DNA of 64,000 nucleotides from Symsagittifera roscoffensis. Lineage: Eukaryota > Xenacoelomorpha > Acoela > Convolutidae. Location: contig NC_087069.1 in NCBI RefSeq assembly GCF_963678635.1, positions 23,280,360 to 23,344,359 on the forward strand, in the 5' to 3' direction. The notes under the pieces were generated by a model. The model saw nothing but the letters and a program-made list of their open reading frames with translations, did no database searches and had not been told where the DNA came from. Numbering within the stretch: position 1 is the stretch's first letter; the number at the start of each line of letters is the position of its first letter. Of the stretch, positions 1 to 10,416 are shown piece by piece. Both the position numbers and the translations under genes were made by a program.

Positions 1-621
1 GTTTTCTTCGAAAGTCGGAAAAATAATTGCTAGAGCCACACTTTCGTTAAAACTATGAGGTTCTGAAAGAAACGGAGACAAACTTGCTTTAATTGCAACT
101 GAATCTACATAAGAATCAACAAAGCAAATTCCAATCCTTAAAAGTATTCCTTCAATCTCGAGACAAAATTGTGAATCATTGGAAATTCTAGCAGCGCTTC
201 AGAAATATTGACAAAATAACCTGCAAAACATTGGTTTTCCCTGTAACGATTGAAAACCAGCTATTAAGTTAAGACCATTAGTGGCAAAGTTATGAACAAA
301 CGGAGGTTCGGATAAATCTAGAGATCAAATTTTTCAAATCTCAATTTACGAGCTAGAATTTCAGAGAAATGATGAAAACCGCCATGATTGGAAAATTTTG
401 AGGACAAGAACACAACAGTTGAATGGGACACGTGAGACAGTCGATTGATGGATTACAAAAAAGAAGCTGGGAATCAAGTCAATCAGAAAAAAATAAGTCT
501 GGCAGCAAAAGTCAGTAAATGCCAGCAAAGGGTTTTTCTTGAAATTCTGTACAAACCAGACCGGTTTCCTCGACACACAGAGAAAACCAAATAAACGTTA
601 TGTCGTGAAATATGTAATTTT
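1..621. other. AT-rich stretch, no gene seen
   Basis: Only short open frames without recognisable domains occur here on either strand. I see no splice-flanked exon, RNA gene or repeat longer than a few units. Confidence 0.5.
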
Positions 622-775
622 ATATGATCAGCAAGATCCTTAAATATATTTTATTTTTTTTTTCCCTGCCTCAATATGATCAGCAAGATCCTAAAATATA
701 TTTTATATTTTTTCCCTGCCTCAATATGATCAGCAAGATCCTAAGATTTGTTTTATACTTCTCTCTCCGCCTCAA
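622..775. repeat. Three tandem copies of a ~51-bp unit
   Basis: Each unit begins with ATATGATCAGCAAGATCC, continues through an AT-rich run (TATATTTTAT plus poly-T) and ends with CCTGCCTCA or CGCCTCA. Units start at 622, 674 and 724. The third copy is the most diverged. No coding sense was seen; it looks like a short minisatellite. Confidence 0.85.
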
Positions 776-1529
776 CTGAGGGCACAGCATCGACGATCTA
801 AGGCTTCTTGTTGAGTACCTTTTGCCATTAAATTTATATAAATTTTTTGAACATTCAAATGAATGTTTTATGTCTTGCTAGCTTCAACGATAGCTTCGAA
901 GTTCAAACTCAAAACTCGAATCCGCCGCAGAGAGCCGTCCCGTTTCTGTCTATTAATTTCACTTAAAGACGTTTTTGCCGGACCACTCAAAAAAGAAATG
1001 TCATTCTGAGCCCGCCAGATTTTCAGAGTTCTTGCTCAGCTTCGGCTCTGCCATCAACAAGATTAAAGTTTTGGAGTTCTCGGATAATGGCACTTGTTAA
1101 CTCGTAAGTCAATGTACAGAACTTATACCTTACACAAGAACACTCGTGGAATACACATTCACAATTTGAAAATGAATAAAATAATAAAAAAGGCAAATCA
1201 AGTTCGCACAGCTAGCGCTCAAGCCTCCCTCCTTTTGTAGTAATTACTATTACCAGAAATTGAAGCAACTGTAGAGTTTTTTTTAAACAAAAGAGCTCAG
1301 AAGTGATGATTTGTTTATTCAAGGTATGAAATTATAGGTAATTCCACTTTGAGACAGCGAAATTTGTTAAATTAGTTAACTTGTTTCTAGGCTAACGAAT
1401 CAATAAGAATGAGAAATTTTTTATAACATGTCGAGCTTTTTTTGAATGACATTCTAAAACGAATAATCTTAAGAGAAAAAACAGTGACTAAAAAATTTGC
1501 TGCTGTTTCGTCTGCTTGGTTGTTATAGT
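776..1529. other. No gene seen
   Basis: AT-rich sequence with no frame of convincing coding character and no recognisable repeat structure. Confidence 0.45.
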
Positions 1530-1985
1530 AGGTCAATATCGAATTTCGAAATCATGACCGTATCGATTTATCGATATTCTTCGATATTTTACTTGAAATA
1601 TCGAATAACGATTTTTTCTCAAAAATGAAATGAACTAGTTTTTGTTGCCACCAATACAGAAAAACCTGACAACCTAGTAAGATGCGATAATTTCTATTAA
1701 CATAAATCTGTACCAACAGAAAAAATGCTTTCATTCCAAAAAATTAAATTGAAATGTCGTGAATTTTTGCAAACTTTTCTTTTGCCAAAGTCGAAATTTC
1801 ACACAAAAAAGTATCAAATTAATAGAAAATATCGAAATCTTTCACATTTTTATGGAAAACTCATTATTACCGTGTCAAAAAATGAATATCGATATTTATA
1901 TCGAAAATTGCATTTGAAAATATCTTTATTTGTGTCAAAAATCGATGGATCGAATAAAAATATCGATAGTTTTTGCATTCCCTGA
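1530..1985. repeat. ATCGATAT-rich foldback-like segment
   Basis: TATCGAT/ATCGATAT words cluster at both ends (about 1530-1615 and 1800-1975), so the two ends can pair imperfectly with each other. Short open frames across the segment consist of low-complexity residues and are not credible genes. It is probably a degenerate inverted-repeat element; the ends are not defined. Confidence 0.35.
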
Positions 1986-2497
1986 CTGGGAGTGCGGTCT
2001 GTATCTTAACAACCGAGTGTTCAATCTCGTCAATAAGCAGACAATGTGCAATTCCCCCGGATTATTGGACCCGCCGACACAAACAAAAATGGTCGTTAAG
2101 GATGTTGGCATCAAATTCGTTATGAAAAGTAGGGTCGGAATATTCTAGAATTTTGAATTTTTTATTTTTCGGTTTTAACCGGAATATTTCTCAGATATAG
2201 AAAAAAGCCAATTCGATATAAACCTTTTTAAACCAGCAAAGCGAAAAGAAATGTTTATCTATGACACTCCTCATGGCGCATATTTTGTGAAAACGTTGAA
2301 GTCAGTGGAGTGTAGTACGATGCCATTTATGACATGCAGTGAGATGAGGTGACGTGGATAAAATTTAATTTCTGATGCGAATTGCGAGTTGATTATAGAA
2401 CAATGGATCACCACTTGAAGATAACCCGGAGTTATGATTTCAATGGTGTTATTGAGGGGATTGTCCGCGGAGCACGCGCCATCACCTGGATTGGCAC

Positions 2498-2541
2498 ATG
2501 TAACATTCGCCCGGAAGATACATATCGACGGAAAATAAAAC
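2498..2541 (+). repeat. 44-bp block, exact copy 1
   Basis: Identical over 44 bp, in the same orientation, to 11646-11689. It contains TTCGCCCGGAAGATACA followed by TATCGACGGAAAATAAAAC. The two copies bracket the minus-strand genes and the assembly gap, about 9.1 kb apart. Confidence 0.85.
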
Positions 2542-2968
2542 TAAGTCCTAAGACGACTGGCTAACGTCTAAACAGAGCTTTACATGCATTTCACCGTCTC
2601 TACCAAGCCAGTACTTTCGGTGGTCTTTCTAACATCGGGTCGACAAAAAACGTTACTGCTTTCGGCTTCGGTCAAAACACTCAAATTAACTTAATTACAT
2701 GCAGAAATAGTGAGCTCATGGCTGGGTCTCAGTATCCCCAGACCACGAGGTCACTCCTAAAAACAGGGCTACTACTACTTATTGAATTGTTATTGTTTTT
2801 GTTCAGTAGATAAAAATCATCATCTCCATCGAAGATGGATCAACCCTTTCCCCCAACTCCTAGCTTCTCATCTTAGTAAAATGAATTCAGATGTTAATTA
2901 AATTCAAATCAGGACATGACAGGGAAGCTAAAAGTTCATATAAGTCGATAAAAGTTTCAGTCCCGAAA

Positions 2969-3036
2969 CCCCTCCGGATTCTCGAATCCACTGAATCAAG
3001 CACGTTAAGCTTGATTTCTCTGTAGCCCGGAAGGCT
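2969..3036 (+). repeat. CCTCCGGATT block, copy 1
   Basis: A roughly 70-bp block beginning ACCCCTCCGGATT, then a GAATCCAC core, CACGTTAA, GATTTCTCTG and CCCGGAAG. It recurs in diverged form at 10347-10416 in the same orientation. The leading CCCCTCCGGATT word is also the core of the tandem repeat at 9466-9670, so the 2-11 kb region shares one repeat family. Confidence 0.7.
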
Positions 3037-3590
3037 GGTTTCCACCCCTCACTGTTGTTAGCAACTGCTTTGCAACTATTGTAGCGACACAATAGTTGCA
3101 ATTTGGAGCGGTCTCTGCTATTTCTGCTATTCTCTGATTCTGATTCTCATTTTTCTCGTTGTTGTCGTCGTCGCAACTATCTGTGTTGTGTTTTTCTTCG
3201 ACTTTCTGCCAAAATGGCCGTTTCTGACGTTTCTCAGAAATATGACGTCATAATTCGAGTTTTTAAAATTTCAAAATACCAGAATATTCTAGTCTTCACC
3301 GTTTTGCCAATCGTTCCAATAACGCTCTTATTCCTTCAAAATCGCCAATTCGGAAGGTTCACTGCTAAAATTTCGAATATGCTGAATCTGCATTTTGATC
3401 CATTCTGGTCGAATGTCACATACTCCCCGGACAGTCCGGTCAATGTCCTCATTGAATCTCGCAATGTTCGTAAAATAGGTACAGTGTCATCGAACAGAAT
3501 TTACAAAATGCACGAAATTACTTTTATCCACGTCATATCGACTCACTGCAGAATATAAATGGCATCATACTACATCACTATAGCCTTCAA

Positions 3591-4242
3591 ATTCTTTCAT
3601 TAATCTGCACATTGAGGATATGACCTAGGATAAAAACAAATTTTCCGACTTCCAATGTCAATGTCCTGATTAAAAACTTTTTCTCCTAGATTTAAAAGGT
3701 GTTGGTTTGCAGGACAGTCCTGCCAACCAACAAGCTAAAATTATCCTACTATGCTTCTTCCCTTCGGAAATCTCGCTTGTTATTGTCCTGAATATTAAAA
3801 CTAAAAAACTCTGTGGTTAGAAAGAACAATGAAACAATCTCCCTCTTCGAGAGATTAACCAAGCCTTTCATGTCACCACTAAGCGATCAGTTCTCCTAGC
3901 TGATTAAAAACAGTCATGCAGGCTGGAATATTTAAATATACTCCTTCACTCAAGCCTTTCTAAATAAATAGTAAGTAAGTGTGTCTGAAGCCATTTAACT
4001 AAAATAAAATTGCAAATTTATAAACGTAACAACTTCAAAACTCAACTAATGTTTCAGTTTTGAATTACAACTTGGTTGCTTGGGTTCTCACTTGAGTTTT
4101 TTTACACACATAAAACAATTCTGAGTTTTAACTTTCTCTTCATCACTCCTTTGTTTTCTTCTTTGTTCGTCGTTTAGAAGTTCTAAAACTTCTAAATTCT
4201 TCTAATTTTGTCTCTTTTTTCATCTCGTTTTTCGGCCATTCG
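3591..4242. other. No gene seen
   Basis: AT-rich sequence directly downstream (on the minus strand) of the broken reading frame that ends at 4243. I see no exon or repeat of note. An AATAAA-like word suitable for that frame is not obvious. Confidence 0.4.
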
Positions 4243-6336
4243 TCAATGTTTCATCTCTTCCTCCTGTGATACTGACTCTGCACTCTCAGTTTCTGTATCC
4301 TGCAACACGTCGTTAGCTATCCTGACACTGTTGGAAGCCGTCCTACAACACTTCTGCTCTTCTACCCTCTGTTTGCAACAAGGTAGGGGATCCACGTTAG
4401 ATTCTCTGTTCCTGCAGAAGCTGTTGTGGAGACACAACGTCACATTTCTCTCCAAATCTTCCTTCAACATCTCTGTCTTCTCCTTTCCACTACGTTCACT
4501 TGTCCTGGATATTCTTTTCACAGCGGTGGTCACTGCATTCCGATGAGTCACGAGAGCTCGCTTAAAAGCTCCTGCTCCAATGTCCAGCTGATATTCACTG
4601 TACACTCTGCCGTGCTTCGACATATGCTTTTTAGCATATTCGTACAACCATGCAGTCTTGTTAGCTCTGAACCATGGCATCAATCGTTCTCTTGCTCATA
4701 TCTTCTTCACTTCCATCGGAATGTTTAGAATTTTGCACATTGTCTCAAAATGATCTAAATCTTTTAGACAATCCAATTTCCGCAACTGTTCTCTCGTTGG
4801 CGCTTCCTGTCTATTATTTTCTCTCACATGAGCTTCCAGCCATCGTATCGCCATCATAACTCCCACTATCACTATTGTTATGGGCTGTGACGAGTCTGGT
4901 AAACCCATGGAGAGCAGCTATCCAGAGTCCCAGATCAACATCAGATTACTACGCTTGGGATACCACCAGGTCTGCAGCAAGCAGTGGCAAGGAAACTCGT
5001 CATGTGTCAACATGATGCTCCTCCAATTACGTTTTCCCGAAGCTTCCAGTAATGGTTCCACTTCCATCAGCACTCGGTGGACTTCATCATTCTCGTCTAC
5101 TGTATTGTAATCTGTGACAGTTGATCCTCTCTGTTTCTGTCTCTCAAAGTCACTGAAGTTCCCGCTCACGTATCCCATTAACTTCTTTCCTAGTATTGAT
5201 TCCAACTCTTCCTTGGTTCTCTCTGGAACTGCTGAGAACATCTTACATAGCAAATCGTAAGATTTCTCGGACATTCTTGCCAGTCTCACACACTTCGGCA
5301 CTGAGAAGGCTTGATCCACGATCGTTCTCGTACTCTTTACATCCACGGCTACGAAATGTACCGGGTATCTGCTCTTGCACATTGGAGCCAATGTCGAACC
5401 CACCAAATATCGTGCTCCCGATGGTCTACAATAAATCTCACTGTATCTGATGTTCATTTCCGTCTCGATCGCTTCCCTCCATTTTCCTATGTACTTCCGC
5501 TCAGTCTGCAGAACTCCTGGGAATACTTCTACACTGATGACTGTGACCATCTCATGTTTCTGTTCTAGATTCAATAGTGACTCTAAAGAACCAAACATGC
5601 TGTAGAATCCTAGTGCAGTCACTAGATTCACCTCGGTTCCTCCATGGCAATCCGCTATCAGTTCCGTTTCCGTTGTTGCTTTCATCACGACGTTTCCAAA
5701 CAATACCGTCAAATGCTTGTGTTGTTTCTCTAGGGTCTTCACACAGTCCAGACCTCCACAAACGTAACCCTCCAGTCCACAGATTTCCGCCAGACAGCTA
5801 CCAGGTTTGACCCAGTCTTCTGGTCGCCAGCCAGGCAACTCCACTTTATCTTCTCCGTTGCTCCTGGAGGCCGTTATCATCACATTATATATTATGTTAA
5901 GGTCACGCAGGTTACACTCTGCATTCAGTTCCCTCTGCACGTCTTGTGTCGCCCGTAATATCGAGTCAGCGTGGGGACTAGGACACCATGATGGCCTCAT
6001 CAATTCCCACACTGCCATCAAGCTCGTTCTCAGTAATTCATCTAAGAATCCCAACCCAAACTCCACTCTTTTGTCGGATTTTGGTACGGAAGGTGCAGTC
6101 ACCTCTTCTTCCAAGACCAGTCCCAATTTAGCCTGCGGATTATTAACGCTCTTAATCGTTACAATTCTCGACGTCCAAAATCTTAGTAACACTGCCTGTT
6201 CGTAATCGAAGAAGCAATCGCATATGTCTTCACTCAGGAAAGGGTTGTACGCTATCCCTATGATTCCGGATACGTAGCTGTACGACTTCTTCTTGATCGG
6301 TCCACAGTATTCACTGGATTTTGGCAGTGCCCCCAT
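4243..6336 (-). pseudogene. Unrecognised long reading frame B, two in-frame stops
   Basis: Read on the minus strand from an ATG at 6336, one frame stays open for 698 codons except for TAG at 4918-4920 and TGA at 4696-4698. The code on both sides of each stop looks alike and no frame change is needed, so this is one gene with two nonsense codons. I recognise no family. Visible features are a mixed alpha/beta-looking body with many Cys, Trp and Gly, a basic Lys/Arg segment near the C-terminus, and a Glu/Ser-rich acidic tail. A basic stretch before an acidic tail recalls nucleoprotein-like proteins, but that is only a resemblance. Its start overlaps the end of frame A (6258-8036) by 79 bases in the -1 register. 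Base composition is more balanced than in the neighbouring AT-rich DNA. It could be a decayed viral or transposon gene or a host pseudogene. Confidence 0.6.
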
Positions 6337-8036
6337 AGATTTTTAGTGAGTCTCAGCTCCTTGTTTGAAAATCTCCTGATTTCATCTATCTTTCTCATGG
6401 GCTCTAACTCCTCGGGTTCTTTCATATTCACCCTCATCGGTTTGCTTTGCTGCATATCTAGCAGTGCTAATAAGAGTAAGGCTTTCGCTCGCTCATCGCC
6501 TTCCCTCAGCATCTTAACACAAGTGTTCAATGCAGGTACTGAAATCTGCTCTATCATGAATCGAATGAAACAGAGAGCGTCTCTCCGCTTCGCACACGCT
6601 ACTGCTGCTCCCTCTTGGACTATCAGATCCCTCAGGTTCGTCATAAGGGAAACCTTCTCTTCTTTTGACCTCTTCCTTTCTTCTGAATCATACTCTTCGC
6701 GAGTTAGTCCCATCATGCACCAGGCAAACCTCAGTTGTAACTCTGTTCTTACGTAAGGTACTGCCACGAGAGCGTGTATGCTTGGTGTAGTCCTCATCTC
6801 TTCTTCGAAGTACCTTAATACCACTGCTTTCCATGGAAGGCTCACCAACTGCTCCATCGTTTCTGCCTGTATCTCAGACGACGCTAAAGTCCCGTACGCC
6901 TTCTGCTTGAGGGTGGTGCCTTGCAACATTGTCTCTAGATAACCCTCCATGGCACTTTTGTCTTCCAGAGCCATCACGTACCCTCTAGCCGAGTTTCGGT
7001 ATTCCAACATTTCCATGTATCCACCTGCAGGTTCATCTATCGACATAGGCTCCGATACTGTCAGTCGGTTGTATTCTACTGGTACTAGTTGCCCTGCGAC
7101 ATTTCCCTTTCCGTGATTCATGGGAGATGGCTTAAAGTCTTTCATTGTGCTCTCCCCACATTGGCTGAGTATTTCCATTTCTAAGATTGCTCCAGTCAGA
7201 GTGCGGTCACTCCTTTTGGATTTATAACCTGTTGACTTTATTCCCGCCATGAGAATGGGTGGCACCATCGCTATATCAGTCAACATTTTATCTGTGCCAG
7301 GCAATTGATAATCACTTTGTCCCAAATCCATGACCTCCTCAACTCGTTTCCTTTTTGCTGAGTTAACAGCTTTCATCGATATCTCCGAATCCACCTTCGT
7401 CTTTCCGACTCTCCTCGGTATCACTCTGCTGCCTAACTTCATTTTCATCGCATTGATCTTATCAATCACCAATTTTGATCGCATCGTCCCTCTCCTGGTT
7501 CTTGACAGATACACCACCTCTCCTTTATCGTCCTGCGGTGTCATCTTGATGGGAGAATTCGCTTCACTTTCATCAGTGGCCGAGTCGATCAACAACTCAC
7601 TCAGTCTCCCTTCACACTGATCAAGCTTGTCAAGGACTTCCCTCATCAAGGGTTAGTTGAGACCCGTTTTCAGAATGGACTGGGTCCCATAGCTCTGAAC
7701 CACTGTCCAGACTTCTTCCATGAACGCCACTCTGTCCAATTTGCATCCCGTCGTACCTTCGTGGTCTCGGTGATGTACTTCCCATTCTTCATATGCTGCC
7801 ATCAACAGGACTTCCGTGGGGCGGTCCCCACGGTTGTCATGGCCCAAGATGTTGATCAGGGCGGTCAGCAACATGACTACCTCTGGGTCCTCCAGAGCGA
7901 AGTCTCGATCGATCAGCCGACGATAGATCGCATCTATCATCGGTCCTTCATATGCCTCTGCCAGGTCCATCAATTCATCCAAGTTGAAATTCTCCATACT
8001 GTTCTTCAGATTTGATTTGATTCGATTCGATTCCAA
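6258..8036 (-). pseudogene. Unrecognised long reading frame A, one in-frame stop
   Basis: Minus strand, ATG at 8036. The frame is open for 593 codons apart from TAA at 7653-7655, which splits a 127-residue acidic, helical N-terminal part from a 460-residue remainder in the same frame. The remainder has a Lys/Arg-rich segment early, then a Met- and Glu-rich middle, then a helical C-terminal half. No known domain was recognised. It overlaps the next frame (B) by 79 bases and lies head-to-tail with it, so the two may once have been a bicistronic unit or one protein joined by a frame change. There is no reverse transcriptase, protease or integrase motif in either frame, which argues against an ordinary retroelement polyprotein. 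The length of open frame despite the stop suggests recent decay, or an assembly error at the stop. Confidence 0.6.
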
Positions 8037-8396
8037 GGTTCTGACTCAAGTGAGTAATTAAATGATCAATCAGGATCTAGAAAAGAAGTCACAAATATCA
8101 CACTTTTCAGTTTCACCTTAACATATATTGTTAAAATTTGCTTAAAAACAGTTCAGATAAAAAGATATTTATCCTAAAATTTATTAAAATCAATCGGTCT
8201 CTAAAATTTTGGAATTCGACCTAAGATTGGACAGTCCAAACTTTGGATCTATTCCTAAGATCATCTTTCAGTTGTTCATGGTCACTAACCCCTTCTTGCC
8301 CACAATCTTAATAACCTAACACATAACCTAATATAACACACATATCGCACATTACATACAACTTAGTCTTTAGCCTAACACCCTCTCGCACGTCAC
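8037..8396. other. Spacer between minus-strand frames
   Basis: About 360 bases, AT-rich at 8090-8180 and with several TAACCTAA-like words at 8310-8385. No gene was seen. On the minus strand it separates the macrodomain ORF from frame A and could hold a promoter or intron, but no convincing splice pair was found. Confidence 0.4.
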
Positions 8397-8819
8397 TCAG
8401 CCTATACTTAAGCAATATTTCTTATGTAAATATACTTGTATCTTAGTATCAGAGAATATCACGTGTACAAGCGCGTACAATTCCCGAGGATGCAGTCGTC
8501 CTCTGTTTGGATCGTACACTGGAAGCGAGAACTCCTTCACGTCCATCTCCACGAGGAAGTCCCTCAGCCTCGTCAAGGACAAGACTAGGTCCTCTGGGTC
8601 CACGTGCTGCTTCTCCGTCGCCCTCGTTACCAAGAAGCATAGGTATTTTCCCGGTATCTGCGACGCCGCCGGAGGTAAGGCCGCTACGCCCCCTATCCCT
8701 GGTCTTTGCTTCCAAAGGAATTCCACGTTTTTGTATTCTCTCTTAAAATCTGCCGCTAACTCTGTCCTAAAACTCATGTCTGCTGTGATTGCTATCGCAC
8801 ATGAGTAGTATATGTTGGA
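8397..8819 (-). CDS. Macrodomain-like (OARD1-type) protein, 5' incomplete
   Basis: The first ATG is at 8777, giving 126 residues, but the same frame is open to 8819 and its extra residues (CAIAITADMSFR) match the start of a macrodomain, where a Cys/Ser-Asp-x-Met loop precedes a Gly-Ile-Ala/Phe-Lys helix. Next come a GGVAAL strand, the Leu-Cys-Phe-Leu-Val-Thr-Arg strand, a SLTRLRDFL helix, a SLPVYDPNRGRLHP loop and an ELYALVHVIF helix. This order fits the ADP-ribose-binding/deacylating OARD1-like family. The usual catalytic-loop motif (Gly-Cys-Gly-Leu-Asp) is replaced by YDPNRGRL, so activity is doubtful. The first strand of the fold is missing; an in-frame TGA lies at 8820-8822, so the 5' end is on another exon, lost, or hidden by the assembly gap. 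Related macrodomains are carried by some retroelements, so this may belong to a mobile element. Confidence 0.6.
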   Translation of the reverse strand, partial: SNIYYSCAIAITADMSFRTELAADFKREYKNVEFLWKQRPGIGGVAALPPAASQIPGKYLCFLVTRATEKQHVDPEDLVLSLTRLRDFLVEMDVKEFSLPVYDPNRGRLHPRELYALVHVIFSDTKIQVYLHKKYCLSIG

Positions 8820-8849
8820 TCAGTTCAAGGAGGGTGCCTGCTGACCCCC

Positions 8850-8965
8850 ATGTATTAACATAGGCTATAGAGTATCCGGTCCGCAGGCTATGTATTAAGA
8901 TAGGTTATAGATTTTCCAATGTATTAGGATAGGGAATAGGTTTCCCAATGTCTTAAGATACGAGG
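8850..8965. repeat. Short tandem ATGTATTA-x-GATAGG repeats
   Basis: Four imperfect units start with ATGTATTA or ATGTCTTA followed by AGATAGG/ACATAGG and TATAG-TTTCC-like tails, running up to the assembly gap. A related AGTATTAATATAGGCTATA word appears again near 10776. Confidence 0.65.
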
Positions 8966-8998
8966 TTTCAGATGGTAAGTTTCAGAAAAGTTTTTGGC

Positions 8999-9198
8999 NN
9001 NNNNNNNNNNNNNNNNNNNNNNNNNNNNNNNNNNNNNNNNNNNNNNNNNNNNNNNNNNNNNNNNNNNNNNNNNNNNNNNNNNNNNNNNNNNNNNNNNNNN
9101 NNNNNNNNNNNNNNNNNNNNNNNNNNNNNNNNNNNNNNNNNNNNNNNNNNNNNNNNNNNNNNNNNNNNNNNNNNNNNNNNNNNNNNNNNNNNNNNNNN
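8999..9198. other. Assembly gap (200 N)
   Basis: Exactly 200 N, which looks like a fixed-size scaffold gap, so the true missing length is unknown. It sits inside repeat-rich DNA just upstream (minus strand) of the macrodomain ORF, whose 5' end may be hidden here. Confidence 0.99.
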
Positions 9199-9465
9199 GA
9201 CTGCCCGAGCTAGACTTACTAAAATCCTCAGGGCAGTCACTTTTCACAAAAACGTATTGGGTTTCAGTCCACACCAAATAATTACCCACTTTTTAGTTTA
9301 GACTTAGTGTAGCGAAAATCCGAGTTCGGACCTGTTTTGTTTTGGTCTGGTTTTTATTGAAAGGCAAGTTACCAGTGCAGTCACTGATTCCTGGCCTGTC
9401 TGCTAATAACCTAATACCTCTCACTGTAGTCTTTTTCCTGTTTACCTAAGTCCTTCAATAAAATA

Positions 9466-9670
9466 ATACCCCTCCGGATTGGCAAAAATAGGACCCTTCC
9501 GGACTAGCAAAATTTAGACCCCTCCGGATTGGGACCCCTCTGAGTAGTAGATATAAGACCCCTCCAGATTGGGACCCTCCGAATTAGCAAATATAAGACC
9601 CTCCGGATTGGGACCCCTCCGAATTAGTAAATATGTGACCCCTCCGGATTGGGAGCCCTCTGGTCTGTGT
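9466..9670. repeat. ~40-bp tandem repeat with CCCCTCCGGATTGG core
   Basis: Four to five units of about 40 bp repeat GACCCCTCCGGATTGG, then GACCCCTCCGAATTAG, then an AAATATAAG-like tail. Stray copies of the core occur at 9708, 9780, 10347, 10805 and 2969. On the minus strand, the strand of the nearby genes, the core reads CCAATCCGGAGGGG. The function is unknown. Confidence 0.8.
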
Positions 9671-10346
9671 TAGTAGCTTTTCGGATATTTCCTTCTTTCA
9701 ACCTATACCCCTCCGGATACGTTCTCCGATGCAATTTTTCTTTTTCAATTAACTAGGAAGGGTATGTACTGCTTTCCTAGACCCTTCCGGATTGAAGTTA
9801 AGCCTCTTATTTGACAATTCACGCTAACGGTGAAGGGTCTTATCGCTCGCCTAACTTCGGCTCGATTAAGGTTTTTCTGTGCCTTTAGCCTTCCCTTTTC
9901 GTCTAGAACGGCCTAAAGTTACTTTATTCAATCGCTATTACCTTTTGGTAGGGGTATAAGGGCTTTTCTAAAAGAAATTTATAAAACGTGAAGGGTTCTA
10001 CCCTCCCAAATTGGTTAATTGCTAAAAACAACCTCAAAAAATTTTCACGCTTACTTTTTCGAAAAACTTTTGTCCCTATCAGTAATTTCAGCTAATTTCT
10101 GATCTATTGACACCAAGATCAACTCGATATGCCTAGTAGTTCTAAAGTTATTAACCAAAATGTCTTTTTTCTAAAGTCAAGAAATTTCTCTCTAATAGGT
10201 TCCGCCTAACTTTTTCGCAATTCTGTTCTTTCGACCTAAAAATAATTGATCCGAGCTCAGAAAGTCTATACTCTTCTAGTTCAATGCAAAAGACCCGATC
10301 TAAAACGCTTTAGTTGAAAAAAGTTGCGAAAAACTATGCTACCTGT
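9671..10346. other. No gene seen
   Basis: Scattered single copies of the CCGGATT word, but no coding frame or RNA gene recognised. Confidence 0.4.
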
Positions 10347-10416
10347 ACCCCTTCGGATTGATGAATCCACCAAATCAAACACGTTAAATTCGATTTCTCT
10401 GCAACCCGGAAGCCTT
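10347..10416 (+). repeat. CCTCCGGATT block, copy 2
   Basis: Diverged copy of 2969-3036, in the same orientation and with the same order of words (CCGGATT, GAATCCAC, CACGTTAA, GATTTCTCTG, CCCGGAAG). The order of this block and the 44-bp block is reversed on the two sides of the region, so they do not form ordinary LTRs. Confidence 0.65.

Larger units (their letters stand above)
2301..3590. repeat. Segment bounded by an imperfect inverted repeat
   Basis: Positions 2301-2376 and the reverse complement of about 3508-3585 share the words TGATGCCATTTAT, GCAGTGAG and GACGTGGATAAAA in the same order, roughly 80 percent alike by eye. Between the arms lie two blocks that recur beyond the minus-strand genes (see 2498-2541 and 2969-3036). 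The segment may be a degenerate foldback or a rearranged terminal repeat of a larger element. Confidence 0.45.

Noticed and set aside
3103-3558. 151-codon open frame on the plus strand
   Set aside because: It lies across a repeat block shared with 10347-10650, has no domain, and its related copy is not open, so it is probably chance.
6258-6336. Programmed -1 frameshift joining frames A and B
   Set aside because: The overlap region (CTATGGGGGCAC) is not a good slippery heptamer and both frames carry nonsense codons. Two separate starts or simple decay explain it as well.
4696-7655. Stop-codon readthrough as the reason for three in-frame stops
   Set aside because: All three stop codons are used once each and none has the strong CTA or CARYYA downstream context. 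Decay or error is simpler.
8924-9301. Open frames crossing the gap
   Set aside because: They consist mostly of N and carry no information.
9466-9670. Regular short repeats that might suggest a CRISPR array
   Set aside because: The units are contiguous tandem repeats without unique spacers, in a eukaryotic context.
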